Of a stretch of 64,000 nt of DNA, positions 7,511 through 15,680 are shown piece after piece. The notes under the pieces are model-generated. The model made no database searches and was not told the DNA's origin. It saw only the letters and a list, made by a program, of their open reading frames with translations. Position numbers and translations under genes: made by a program. The stretch's first letter is position 1, and each line of letters opens with the position of its first letter. Source of the stretch: JALYUM01 sp036688685 (lineage in GTDB: Bacteria; Pseudomonadota; Gammaproteobacteria; Burkholderiales; Burkholderiaceae_D); NCBI RefSeq assembly GCF_036688685.1, contig NZ_JAQQPS010000015.1, forward strand, positions 62,001 to 126,000. Direction: 5' to 3'.

Positions 7511-9379
7511 TCAAGCCGACAGCGTGGTGTTGTGGACGCGGCCAGCGATGGTCACATTTTTCAGCGTCAGGCCCTGGACGTTATAGAGATACCAGGGCTT
7601 GGCCGTGTTGACAGGCGTGCCGAAATCGCAGTCGCTGATAGTGATGTCGTGCACCGGCAAAACCGCCGGCGCCGGCTGCGGGCCGTTGTAGTCGAAGGCG
7701 ACCGGGCCGAGGATGATGATCGCCTGGAAGCACGACACCTGCTTGCCGCCCTTGGTGACATTGCCGACCCGGACGTTCGAGATGTGCACGTTCGATACCG
7801 CTGGCGGGCGCGTGCGCACGTTGTCGGCGCGTGGCGAATAGTCGCAGTCGAAAGTGACGACGGCGCCGGCGGCGGCCGCCACGCTGCCCGTTGCAATCGG
7901 TGAGCCAGGCAGCGAGGCGTAGAACGACGGACTGGTTTGCACGCCGTTCGGAATCGATATATTGCGCACGTAGAAATTGCGCAGGTAGCCGCCGCGGTTC
8001 ATGTTGGTCTTCAGGCGGATCGCCGTGTTGAGCGCATTCGTGGCCCAATGGACGTTCTCGAAGACCAGGTCCTGGGCAAACACATTCTGGATGCCGCCCG
8101 CCATTTCGCTGCCCAGGGTCACCGCGCCATGGCCGCTGTGCATGGTGCATTTCTGGATCACGATGTTTTGCGACGGCCCGAACTGGGTGTCGAGGTCCTT
8201 GCCCGATTTGATGGCGATGCAGTCGTCGCCGGTGTCGAAGGTGCATCCTTCGACCAGCACATGGTCGCACGACTCCGGGTCGAAGCCGTCGCTGTTCGGT
8301 CCCAGGCTGTTGGCGTAGACATTGCGGATCACCAGGTTGCGGCAGTGCACCGGGTGGTGCTGCCAGAACGGCGTATTGGTCACCTGGTAGCCCTGCAGCA
8401 GCACGTTGGTGCAGCCGATCAGCTGGATCATCGGCGGGCGCAGGAAGTGGCCCAGGCCGAACGCCCGGCGCGCCACCGGCACGCCCGCTTCGGACAGCGC
8501 CGGCAGGTAGTTTTCGTCGGCGCGCCAGGTCTCGCGCTGGCCTTGAATCAGCAGGCGCTGCGCTTCGTCGAGCTGTGGCGCGATGGTCGCCAGCGAGGCC
8601 GGATTGAGCGGATTCGGTGTGCGCTGCGACGGCTTGTTGGCGGTGAAATTCGGGGTGCTGCGCTGGGCCAGCGCGTCGATGGTCTTGTCCTTGCCCTTCC
8701 AGGTCCACCAGCAGTCCTTGCTGCCTTCGAAGGGGATGCCGCCCTGGCCGTCGAGGATGCTGGTCCAGTCGTCGCCGGTCAGCGCGATGTTGTCCTGGCC
8801 GTGTGCATAGACCATCGGCGAAAAATTCAGGCAGTCGTTGCTCTGCCAGCGCGACAGCACCAGTTTGCCGTTGGCGCCGCAGTCGTAGTCGCCGTAGGTC
8901 GCATAGTGAAGCGGGTTGTTGCTGAAGTAAATGCGGGCGCCCGCCGCCAGGTGCACGTGGACGTTCGACAGCAGCACCAGCGGGCCGGCGCAATACCAGG
9001 TACCGGCGGCGATGAGCACGCGCCCGCCACCGGCCTGATGGCAGGCGGCGATGGCGGCGGCGAACGCCGGGTAGCAATCCTTCGAGTCAGCCGCCGGGGT
9101 GGCGATCTCGCCCTGTTCGTCCGACGAGTGCCAGCCCTTGACCATCACCAGTTTGCACGGCGCGGCGCCGAAGTCGGTCGCCAGGTAGTCGGCCTTGCGG
9201 CGCGGTACCGGCTTGGCCAGTCGATCGATGATCGCCTGGGCCTGCAGCCACGGGTCGGCGGCGACCTGATTTGCCGCCAGCGCTGCGTTGGCCGCCGGCG
9301 CCAGTCCGGCTGCGCCAAGGGCCTGGATCAAGCCGCGGCGTTTGCTGTTGATGGTCTCTCGCATGGTCTCTGTTTTCAT
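7511..9379 (-). CDS. GH28 polygalacturonase, Tat-type signal, exo-acting type
   Basis: Hydrolyses alpha-1,4-galacturonan. The start is placed at ATG 9379 because it overlaps the stop of the upstream GH28 gene as ATGA (9376-9379); an ATG at 9364 is also possible. The signal SKRRGLIQALGAAGLA has a twin-arginine look. The beta-helix holds all GH28 catalytic blocks: NSDGFDPESC, DTGDDCIAIKSG, SGHGAVTLGSE and AIRLKTN. At about 622 residues it is longer than endo-enzymes, with an N-terminal extension and an inserted segment rich in QGQRETWRADENY, as in exo-polygalacturonases of the PehX type. It was probably secreted to the periplasm in folded form. It is translationally coupled to the gene before it. 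Exo-action is an inference from length. Confidence 0.9.
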   Translation of the reverse strand: MKTETMRETINSKRRGLIQALGAAGLAPAANAALAANQVAADPWLQAQAIIDRLAKPVPRRKADYLATDFGAAPCKLVMVKGWHSSDEQGEIATPAADSKDCYPAFAAAIAACHQAGGGRVLIAAGTWYCAGPLVLLSNVHVHLAAGARIYFSNNPLHYATYGDYDCGANGKLVLSRWQSNDCLNFSPMVYAHGQDNIALTGDDWTSILDGQGGIPFEGSKDCWWTWKGKDKTIDALAQRSTPNFTANKPSQRTPNPLNPASLATIAPQLDEAQRLLIQGQRETWRADENYLPALSEAGVPVARRAFGLGHFLRPPMIQLIGCTNVLLQGYQVTNTPFWQHHPVHCRNLVIRNVYANSLGPNSDGFDPESCDHVLVEGCTFDTGDDCIAIKSGKDLDTQFGPSQNIVIQKCTMHSGHGAVTLGSEMAGGIQNVFAQDLVFENVHWATNALNTAIRLKTNMNRGGYLRNFYVRNISIPNGVQTSPSFYASLPGSPIATGSVAAAAGAVVTFDCDYSPRADNVRTRPPAVSNVHISNVRVGNVTKGGKQVSCFQAIIILGPVAFDYNGPQPAPAVLPVHDITISDCDFGTPVNTAKPWYLYNVQGLTLKNVTIAGRVHNTTLSA

Positions 9380-10716
9380 TTTAGTTTGGTGGTGGAAGTT
9401 TGCTGCTGCGATGCTTGCCGTGCTGGCGGAAAGGGGATGAAGCGCGCGCTGCAATCGATGCCCTCGACGCCGGGCGCATTGAGCTGGCCAGACTGGCCCG
9501 GCCAGCCGCTGCCGATGGCGCTGAGGCGGGCAAATTCGATCTGCACCTGCGGCGTGCCGGCGACCACGACGTCGCCCATGGCGAGCAGAAGCGGGTGCTG
9601 CGCATCGTAGCCTTGCAGCAGTACCCGGCCAGGCGTGACGCTGTGCACGCGCTCCATCGAGATGGCCGAATACGAGGGGATCAGCGCGCCCGGCGGCTGC
9701 GCTTCATAGCGGGTGCCGATGGAGATGGGCGTCTTCACGTTGCGCAGGCAGACGTCGCGGTAGACGATGCCGTGCACGTCGCCGCCGCGCGTGTCGTTGC
9801 TCTTGATGCGCAGGCCCGCAGTGGTGCCGTCCATGGTCAGATCGTCGACCAGCACGGCGCGCACGCCGCCGTTGGTCTCGCTGCCGATCGACATGCCGTG
9901 GCCACTGTAAAAATGGTTGTGCAGGATCGAGATGTGTTCGCTTGGGCCGTTGTTGCCGGCCTTGATGGCAAGGTTGTCGTCGCCGGTGCGGATGAAGCTG
10001 TGGGCAATGGTGACGTTGCGCGACGAGATCGGGTCGATGCCGTCGGTGTTGCGCGCGTCAGGCGGGGTGTCGATGCGCACGCGCCAGGCAGTAAAGCCGT
10101 CGACCCGGTTCAGCGTCACGTGAAAGTTCGGTGAATTGCGCAGCGTGATGGCGTGCATGGTGAATGCGCGCGAGGCGCTCACTTCGATCAGGCGCGGCAC
10201 GTTCTGGCGGCCCTTTTCCTGTTGCGCGCGGCGCGCCAGCTGCCACCACGATTCGGCCTTGCCGTCGACCAGCTGGCCACCACGGCCGTCGATCTCGCCA
10301 TCGCCCATGATGCCGGCGCCGCTGGTATTGTCGGCGCTGATGAAAGGCCGGCAGCCGCGGCCGACGGCGTCGATGCTGCCGCAGGTGCCGGCGCCGCGGT
10401 CGTAGGCCATCGGGTCGCTGCTGGCATACAAAATGGCGCCGCCATCGATGACCAGCGTGACGCCGCTGGGCAGGCGCAGCGGGCCACTGGTGAAGCCATG
10501 CTGGCCGCCAGCGGGGGCCAGGTGCAGCGCATGGCCGGGCGCGCAGGCGTCGAGCGCAGCCTGGATGCGCGGCGCGTCGTTCGCGCCTGTTGCGGGCAGC
10601 AGCTGCGCGCACGACGATGGCATGCGCGGTTCGGTGACGGTGCGACTATCCTGGGCCGCGGCAGCAGTACAGAGCGAGAGCGCGAGCGCGCACAGCGTGA
10701 AAATCGGCAGCTTCAT
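9376..10716 (-). CDS. GH28 polygalacturonase, Sec-exported
   Basis: Second pectin-chain hydrolase, 446 residues. ATG 10716 follows AGGGGA, and the protein starts with a clean signal peptide (MKLPIFTLCALALSLCTAAAAQ); the longer open frame upstream has no such features. Catalytic blocks of family 28 are complete: NTDGIDPISS, RTGDDNLAIKAG, YSGHGMSIGSETNGG and LRIKSN. PSSCAQLLP at the N-terminus and an Asn/Pro-rich C-terminus fit bacterial enzymes. The gene begins the gene run GH28-GH28-DUF4861, 152 bases behind the FadR-type regulator gene, and may be read from that gene's promoter or its own. Endo or exo action cannot be told from the sequence. Confidence 0.9.
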   Translation of the reverse strand: MKLPIFTLCALALSLCTAAAAQDSRTVTEPRMPSSCAQLLPATGANDAPRIQAALDACAPGHALHLAPAGGQHGFTSGPLRLPSGVTLVIDGGAILYASSDPMAYDRGAGTCGSIDAVGRGCRPFISADNTSGAGIMGDGEIDGRGGQLVDGKAESWWQLARRAQQEKGRQNVPRLIEVSASRAFTMHAITLRNSPNFHVTLNRVDGFTAWRVRIDTPPDARNTDGIDPISSRNVTIAHSFIRTGDDNLAIKAGNNGPSEHISILHNHFYSGHGMSIGSETNGGVRAVLVDDLTMDGTTAGLRIKSNDTRGGDVHGIVYRDVCLRNVKTPISIGTRYEAQPPGALIPSYSAISMERVHSVTPGRVLLQGYDAQHPLLLAMGDVVVAGTPQVQIEFARLSAIGSGWPGQSGQLNAPGVEGIDCSARFIPFPPARQASQQQTSTTKLK

Positions 10717-10816
10717 GTTTGTGTCCCCTGTTATGGTCGGCCGAGCGGATCGCACCCTGCGGGGGCGGTGGCTGCTCGTTGGCGCACCTCGCGTGCACCG
10801 TGCCGCTGCCGACGAG

Positions 10817-10834
10817 GGCCACCCGAAGGTGGCC
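10817..10834 (-). other. UUCG tetraloop hairpin between regulator and GH28 gene
   Basis: On the minus-strand RNA, GGCCACC and GGTGGCC enclose UUCG closed by C-G, the exceptionally stable tetraloop type. No T tract follows, so it is not a terminator. It could protect or set the end of the polygalacturonase message after processing. Confidence 0.4.
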
Positions 10835-10868
10835 GAGGTCGCAGGCGGGGATTGCAAAATTGCCGGAC

Positions 10869-11570
10869 TTAGCCCCGCGAAAAGGTGCGGGTGACCCGTT
10901 CGAGGTGGGCGCGCATGGCGCGCTTGGCCTCGGCCGGGTCATGCGCCGCGATCGCCGCGACGATACGGCGATGATCGGCCAGCGTTTCGAGGCGCAGTTC
11001 TTCGGTCTGAAAATGCTGCTTGAGCTTGTGCCACATGTGTCCCCGCTGATCCCACAGATAGCTCATCACGCCGACCAGCGCACTGTTGCCGGTGGCCCGC
11101 GCGATGGCCAGGTGGAAGTTGCGGTCGGCCTGCTCGTTGCTCGACTTGTCGGCGTGCTGGCGCTCCATCTCCTCGACGGCGCGCAGGATGGCGTCGATCG
11201 CGCTGTCGGTGGCCATGCGCGCGGCGATGGCGGCCACTTCGGCCTCGATCAGGCGGCGCGCCGACAGCACTTCGAACGGGCCCGGGCCCGCTTCGCCGAG
11301 GGGCGCCTCGACGTCGGCGGCAGCGCTGACGTAGACGCCCGAGCCGCTGCGCACCTCGACCACGCCGCCCAGTTCGAGTGCCAGCAGCGCTTCGCGCAGC
11401 GACGCCCTGCTGACACTGAGCTTGATGGAGAGATCGCGCTCGGACGGCAGGCGCTCGCCGGGCGCGATGCGCTCGGCGCCGATCATCTGCACGATGCGGT
11501 CGGCGACGACGCGGTACAGGCGCGGTTCCTGGCTGGCCGGCTCGGGGAGTGGGGAAATTTTCTTGTTCAT
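10869..11570 (-). CDS. FadR-subfamily GntR regulator of uronate genes
   Basis: DNA-binding repressor, probably released by a uronate or uronate product. Residues 15-80 form the winged helix (RLYRVVADRIVQMI, PGERLPSERDLSIKLSVSRASLREAL, GGVVEVRSGSGVYV). The C-terminal FCD ligand domain follows (FEVLSARRLIEAEVAAIAA, DRNFHLAIARATGN, DHRRIVAAIAAHDP), with the histidines that usually bind a metal. Size (233) and placement fit the ExuR/UxuR-type regulators. It is divergent from garD, and the shared region carries a pair of TGG-N5-CCA dyads, so it most likely controls itself and garD-udh. The same paired site lies before the GH105 and esterase/receptor genes. Confidence 0.88.
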   Translation of the reverse strand: MNKKISPLPEPASQEPRLYRVVADRIVQMIGAERIAPGERLPSERDLSIKLSVSRASLREALLALELGGVVEVRSGSGVYVSAAADVEAPLGEAGPGPFEVLSARRLIEAEVAAIAARMATDSAIDAILRAVEEMERQHADKSSNEQADRNFHLAIARATGNSALVGVMSYLWDQRGHMWHKLKQHFQTEELRLETLADHRRIVAAIAAHDPAEAKRAMRAHLERVTRTFSRG

Positions 11571-11603
11571 GGCGGTGTGATCGTGGTGACGGTTATTGTA
11601 AAG

Positions 11604-11636
11604 TGGTTAGACCAGTTTTTCAATGTGGACTAGCCA
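11604..11636. promoter_or_regulatory. paired TGG-N5-CCA operator, gntR-garD
   Basis: TGGTTAGACCA (11604-11614) and TGGACTAGCCA (11626-11636), centres 22 bases apart, lie between the divergent regulator and garD. They resemble the TGGT...ACCA cores of FadR-type uronate regulators. Two further pairs with this spacing occur in the locus. Confidence 0.6.
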
Positions 11637-11701
11637 AATATTTTTTTTGCTGGCATACTTGCTTGGCAAAGCTTAGCATCAACCACGCCAAGGAACGTAT
11701 C

Positions 11702-13270
11702 ATGACCACTGCGACGCCCGCCGCCCCAGCCGCCATCCCCCGTTACATCCGCATGCACGACAACGACAATGTGGCCATCGTCGTGAACGACGGCGGCCTG
11801 CCGGCCGGCGCCGTGTTTGCCGACGGGCTCATTGTGCGCGAGGCGATCCCGCAGGGGCACAAGGTGGCGCTGGTCGACATCGCCGCCGGCGCGCCGGTGC
11901 TGCGCTACAACGTCGCCATCGGTGCGGCCGCCAGGGCGCTGGCGGCCGGCAGCTGGGTCGCCGAGGCCGAGGTGATGATGCCGCCGGCGCGCGAACTTGA
12001 CCACCTGCCGGTCTGCACCAGGGCGCAGGAATTGGTCGAACCACTTGCCGGTTACACCTTCCAGGGCTTTCGCAATGCGGACGGCACGGTCGGCACCCGC
12101 AACATCCTGGCCATCACCACCACGGTGCAGTGCGTGGCCGGCGTCGTCGAGCATGCGGTCGCGCGCATCAAGGCCGAACTGCTGCCGCGCTATCCGAACG
12201 TGGACGACGTGGTCGGCCTCGAACACACCTACGGCTGCGGCGTGGCGATCGACGCGCCGGGCGCCGAGATCCCGATCCGCACGGTGCGCAACATCAGCCG
12301 CAACCCGAATTTTGGCGGCCAGGCCATGCTGGTCAGCCTCGGTTGCGAAAAACTGCAACCGGCCCGGCTGTTCCCGAAAGGCAGCATCGCCATCGTCGGC
12401 AATGGTGGCGAGCCGTCCCACGTGTGCCTGCAGGATGAGGCCCATGTCGGCTTCATGTCGATGATCGAGTCCATCATGAAAATGGCCGACGCCCAGCTGG
12501 CCCGGCTGAACCTGCGCCGCCGCGAGACGTGCCCGGCGTCCGAGCTGATCGTCGGCATGCAGTGCGGCGGCAGCGACGCCTTCTCCGGCGTCACCGCCAA
12601 CCCGGCCCTCGGCTTTGCCACCGACCTGCTGGTGCGGGCCGGCGCCACCGTGATGTTCTCCGAGACGACCGAAGTGCGCGACGGCATCGATCAACTGACC
12701 GCGCGCGCGGCCTCGCCGGCGGTGGCCGACGCCATGATCGCGCAGATGGCGTGGTACGACGCCTATCTGACCAAGGGCGGCGTCGACCGCAGCGCCAACA
12801 CCACGCCGGGAAACAAGAAGGGCGGCTTGTCGAACATCGTCGAAAAAGCCATGGGCTCGATCGTCAAGTCCGGCAGCATGGCCATCTCGGGCGTGCTCGC
12901 GCCCGGCGAAAAGCTCACCAGCAAGGGCCTGGTGTATGCCGCGACCCCGGCCAGTGACTTCATCTGCGGCACCTTGCAGCTCGCTGCCGGCATGAACCTG
13001 CACGTCTTTACCACCGGCCGCGGCACCCCTTACGGGCTCGCGGCGGTACCCGTCATCAAAGTGGCGACCCGCACCGCGCTGGCCACGCGCTGGCACGACC
13101 TGATGGACCTCGACGCCGGCCGCATCGCCAGCGGTGAGGCCAGCATCGCCGATGTCGGCTGGGACCTGTTCCACATGCTGCTCGATGTCGCCAGCGGTCG
13201 CAAGACCTGGGCCGAACAGTGGAAGCTGCACAACGCGCTGGTGCTGTTCAATCCGGCGCCGGTGACCTGA
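11702..13270 (+). CDS. garD: galactarate dehydratase (UxaA family)
   Basis: Removes water from galactarate to give 5-keto-4-deoxy-glucarate in the oxidative galacturonate route. ATG 11702 follows AAGGAA; the frame is open further upstream but that part runs through the promoter. The 522-residue length equals GarD and exceeds UxaA fused forms in detail: N-terminal SAF domain (RMHDNDNVAIVVNDGGLPAG, PQGHKVAL), then GFRNADGTVGTRN, LEHTYGCGVAID, NPNFGGQAMLVSLGCEK, ETCPASELIVGMQCGGSD, PGNKKGGLSNIVEKA and the ending VLFNPAPVT shared with E. coli GarD. The following gene, uronate dehydrogenase, makes the galactaro-lactone that leads to its substrate, which favours galactarate over altronate. The cysteines above probably hold the active-site iron. 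Confidence 0.9.
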   Translation: MTTATPAAPAAIPRYIRMHDNDNVAIVVNDGGLPAGAVFADGLIVREAIPQGHKVALVDIAAGAPVLRYNVAIGAAARALAAGSWVAEAEVMMPPARELDHLPVCTRAQELVEPLAGYTFQGFRNADGTVGTRNILAITTTVQCVAGVVEHAVARIKAELLPRYPNVDDVVGLEHTYGCGVAIDAPGAEIPIRTVRNISRNPNFGGQAMLVSLGCEKLQPARLFPKGSIAIVGNGGEPSHVCLQDEAHVGFMSMIESIMKMADAQLARLNLRRRETCPASELIVGMQCGGSDAFSGVTANPALGFATDLLVRAGATVMFSETTEVRDGIDQLTARAASPAVADAMIAQMAWYDAYLTKGGVDRSANTTPGNKKGGLSNIVEKAMGSIVKSGSMAISGVLAPGEKLTSKGLVYAATPASDFICGTLQLAAGMNLHVFTTGRGTPYGLAAVPVIKVATRTALATRWHDLMDLDAGRIASGEASIADVGWDLFHMLLDVASGRKTWAEQWKLHNALVLFNPAPVT

Positions 13271-13310
13271 TGCGGCGCGCCCTTTCTTTCATCCTTACTC
13301 CTTTACGACC

Positions 13311-14138
13311 ATGACTACACAATCTATTGGCAAGCCCTTCAAACGCATCCTGCTGACCGGCGCCGCCGGCGGCCTGGGTACCGTGCTGCGTGAGCGCATC
13401 GGCGCCTGGGCCGAAGTGGTGCGCCTGTCCGATCTGACCATCGACAGTCTGGGCGCGGCACGCCAGGGCGAAGAGATCGTTCAATGCGACCTGGCCGACA
13501 AGGCTGCGGTGCTGGCGATGATGGATGGCGTCGACGTGGTGCTGCACTTCGGCGGCCTGTCGACCGAGTATGCGTTCGATGACATCATGCAGGCGAACAT
13601 CCTCGGCACCGCCAACATCTACGAGGCGGTCGACAAGTGCGCCGTCAAGCGGGTGGTGTTCGCCAGCTCGAACCATGCGGTCGGCTTTTATCGCACCACC
13701 GACGTCATAGATGCCGATGCGCCGACCCGTCCGGACACCTTCTATGGCGTCAGCAAGTGCTTCGGCGAATCGCTCTCGCGCTACTACTACGACCGCAAGG
13801 GCATCGAGACGGTCTGCGTGCGCATCGGCTCGTCGTTCCCGGAGCCGAAGAACCGCCGCATGATGACGACCTACTTCAGCTACGACGACCTGGTCGAACT
13901 GCTGCGCTGCTCGCTGTTCGCGCCGCGCGTGGGGCACACCATCGTGTTCGGCCAGTCCGACAATGCCGGCAGCTGGTGGGACAACACCAAGGCGGCCCAC
14001 CTCGGCTTCAGGGCGAAAGACAGTTCGAGCCAGTTCGCCCACCTGTTCCCGGCCACCGCCGAGTATCCGGAGGCGGGTGACGTGACGACTATTTATCAGG
14101 GCGGCCCGTTCGTGCTGAACGGGCCGCAGTACAAGTAA
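13311..14138 (+). CDS. udh: uronate dehydrogenase
   Basis: NAD-dependent oxidation of galacturonate or glucuronate to the aldaro-lactone. Short-chain dehydrogenase fold of 275 residues: NAD loop TGAAGGLG near residue 16, DLAD near 58, HFGGLSTE, FASSNHAVGFY, and the catalytic YGVSK (Tyr about 145, Lys about 149). The segments VRIGSSFPEPKNRR and WWDNTKAAHLGF fit characterised bacterial uronate dehydrogenases. It lies 40 bases behind garD on the same strand and ends at a strong bidirectional terminator, so garD-udh is a two-gene operon. The oxidative path replaces the isomerase (UxaC) route, none of whose genes is in view. Confidence 0.92.
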   Translation: MTTQSIGKPFKRILLTGAAGGLGTVLRERIGAWAEVVRLSDLTIDSLGAARQGEEIVQCDLADKAAVLAMMDGVDVVLHFGGLSTEYAFDDIMQANILGTANIYEAVDKCAVKRVVFASSNHAVGFYRTTDVIDADAPTRPDTFYGVSKCFGESLSRYYYDRKGIETVCVRIGSSFPEPKNRRMMTTYFSYDDLVELLRCSLFAPRVGHTIVFGQSDNAGSWWDNTKAAHLGFRAKDSSSQFAHLFPATAEYPEAGDVTTIYQGGPFVLNGPQYK

Positions 14139-14147
14139 GCGCGTGCA

Positions 14148-14187
14148 ATGCAAAAAGGGCCGCGTGCGAACGCGGCCCTTTTTGCAT
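14148..14187. terminator. bidirectional terminator between udh and GH105 gene
   Basis: Two 18-base arms (14148-14165 and 14170-14187) pair perfectly around GCGA. The arms hold GGGCCGCGT/ACGCGGCCC flanked by AAAAA and TTTTT, so it works on both strands. It ends garD-udh on the plus strand and overlaps the GH105 stop codon on the minus strand. Confidence 0.9.
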
Positions 14188-15584
14188 CAGTGCTCGCTGG
14201 CCGGCGCCGCATCCTTCGGGCGGTAGTGGTAGGTGCGCAGCCGGTATTCGACGACGATGGCCGGATTGCTGATCAGGCGGATCATCTCGGCACCCGCCAA
14301 CAGCGTCGGGCCGTAGCCGTGCAAGGCGTTCACGCTGGTCGGACGGTTGTAGTAGTACACCTGGTCGCCGGCGAAGGTGGTGCCGACGCAGGTGCCTTCG
14401 ACCTGGCCCTGGGCGTTGATGCGGGTCGACAGGGCGTTCCAGCCGGCCTGCGCGATCGAGCCGTAGGTGGTCGGGCTGACCCAGCCCTGGTTGATGGCGT
14501 GTGCGATCACATAGACGAAGGTGGCGCTGGCCGAGGTCTCCAGGTAAGAGTCATTCCGGTCGATCATCTGGTGCCACAGGCCGGACCCTGACTGCAGTTC
14601 GGCGATGCCGTGCAGCGATTTGCGCAGTTGCGCCAGCACCTTCGGATAGCCGGGATGCGATGTCGGCAGCACGTCGAGCAGGTCGGACATGGCCAGCACC
14701 GCCCAGCCGTTGGCGCGCGCCCAGTAAAACCGGGGCGCATCCGGATGGTTGGCGTTCCAGCCGTGGGTGTACAGGTTCAGCTGCGGATTGAACATGTGCT
14801 GCGACATGCGCAGCACGTTGTTGACGGCGTCGTCGAAGTATTTTTTCTGCCCGCTCAGGTGGCCCATTTCGGCCAGTGCCGGCACCCCCATGTACAGGTC
14901 GTCCGCCCACAACGACCAGGCCTGCGGCCGATTGCGCGCCAGCGCGCCATCCTTCAGGCGCACCTGCTTGTTGGCGACCCAGTCGGCGCAGATGGCGATC
15001 TGGCGCGACAGGTCGGGGCCGACGGCGGCGAAGCGGGCGCGCACCATTGCCGCGCACATCGAGCCGGCGTCGTCGAGCGAGCGCGGTTCGAGCAGGCGCG
15101 CAAAACTGTTGGCGCGCTCGAGTTTGAACTGTTGTTCCTGGGCGCGGAAGTAGGGCAGGGCGTCGCTGAAAAACTGCAGATGGCGCTCGGTCATTGCGCT
15201 AAAGCGGGCGTCGCCCGTGACCGCACGCGCGCGCAGCAGGCCTGCGTGCACCACGCCCATTTCGTAGACCGTGATGCCGAAGTCGCCCTTGCTCGGCTCG
15301 ACGATGGCGTCGGCCACGGGCGTGGCCAGGTCGGTGATCTGCGCGCCGCTGCTCTTGCTGATGATGCGGGTGGGCGTGGCGGCATCGAGGTAATTGCGGA
15401 TGCGTTCGAGCGAGGCGGTGATTTCCGCCACCACCGGCATCTTGTAGGGTACCGGATAGCTGCCTTCGCTCACGTCATTGGGGTTCTTGTTGTCGGGATT
15501 GCGATACGGGCCGTCGGCCTGTGCCGGGCTGGTGAAGCTGGCCAGCAGCGCTGCGGCGGCGAGGAAAGTCCTGGAAGGTGTCAT
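14187..15584 (-). CDS. GH105 unsaturated (rhamno)galacturonyl hydrolase, exported
   Basis: Removes the 4,5-unsaturated galacturonyl residue that lyases leave at oligosaccharide ends. Signal peptide 1-23 (MTPSRTFLAAAALLASFTSPAQA); GGAGA precedes the ATG. The (alpha/alpha)6 barrel motifs of family 105 are present: LDDAGSM, SLWADDLYMGVPALAEM (catalytic Asp), FYWARANGWAV and GLWHQMIDRNDSYLETSASA. 465 residues is slightly long for the family. The presence of an unsaturated-product hydrolase without a lyase gene in the window suggests lyases elsewhere. The gene starts 97 bases behind the CE8 gene and has its own paired operator at 15625-15657. Family 88 enzymes share the fold, but the order of motifs fits 105. 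Confidence 0.88.
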   Translation of the reverse strand: MTPSRTFLAAAALLASFTSPAQADGPYRNPDNKNPNDVSEGSYPVPYKMPVVAEITASLERIRNYLDAATPTRIISKSSGAQITDLATPVADAIVEPSKGDFGITVYEMGVVHAGLLRARAVTGDARFSAMTERHLQFFSDALPYFRAQEQQFKLERANSFARLLEPRSLDDAGSMCAAMVRARFAAVGPDLSRQIAICADWVANKQVRLKDGALARNRPQAWSLWADDLYMGVPALAEMGHLSGQKKYFDDAVNNVLRMSQHMFNPQLNLYTHGWNANHPDAPRFYWARANGWAVLAMSDLLDVLPTSHPGYPKVLAQLRKSLHGIAELQSGSGLWHQMIDRNDSYLETSASATFVYVIAHAINQGWVSPTTYGSIAQAGWNALSTRINAQGQVEGTCVGTTFAGDQVYYYNRPTSVNALHGYGPTLLAGAEMIRLISNPAIVVEYRLRTYHYRPKDAAPASEH

Positions 15585-15624
15585 GCTGTCTCCGGCGTGT
15601 TTTTATGATCAGCTGATTTTAAAG

Positions 15625-15657
15625 TGGTCTGACCGGATTGGCAATCCGGACCAACCA
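15625..15657. promoter_or_regulatory. paired operator before the GH105 gene
   Basis: TGGTCTGACCG (15625-15635) and CGGACCAACCA (15647-15657), centres 22 bases apart, are roughly mirror images. Between them GGATTG/CAATCC (15635-15647) forms a further dyad about their midpoint. This is the second of three such pairs in the pectin locus. Confidence 0.55.
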
Positions 15658-15680
15658 ATAAGAAGGCGCGTGCGGGCAGT

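Noticed and set aside
10734..10744. TGGTCGGCCGA before the first GH28 gene as a further operator
   Set aside because: One arm is mismatched and there is no partner 21-22 bases away.
11630..13231. 533-codon minus-strand frame across garD
   Set aside because: garD matches a known enzyme along its whole length; the opposite frame shows only mirror-type composition.
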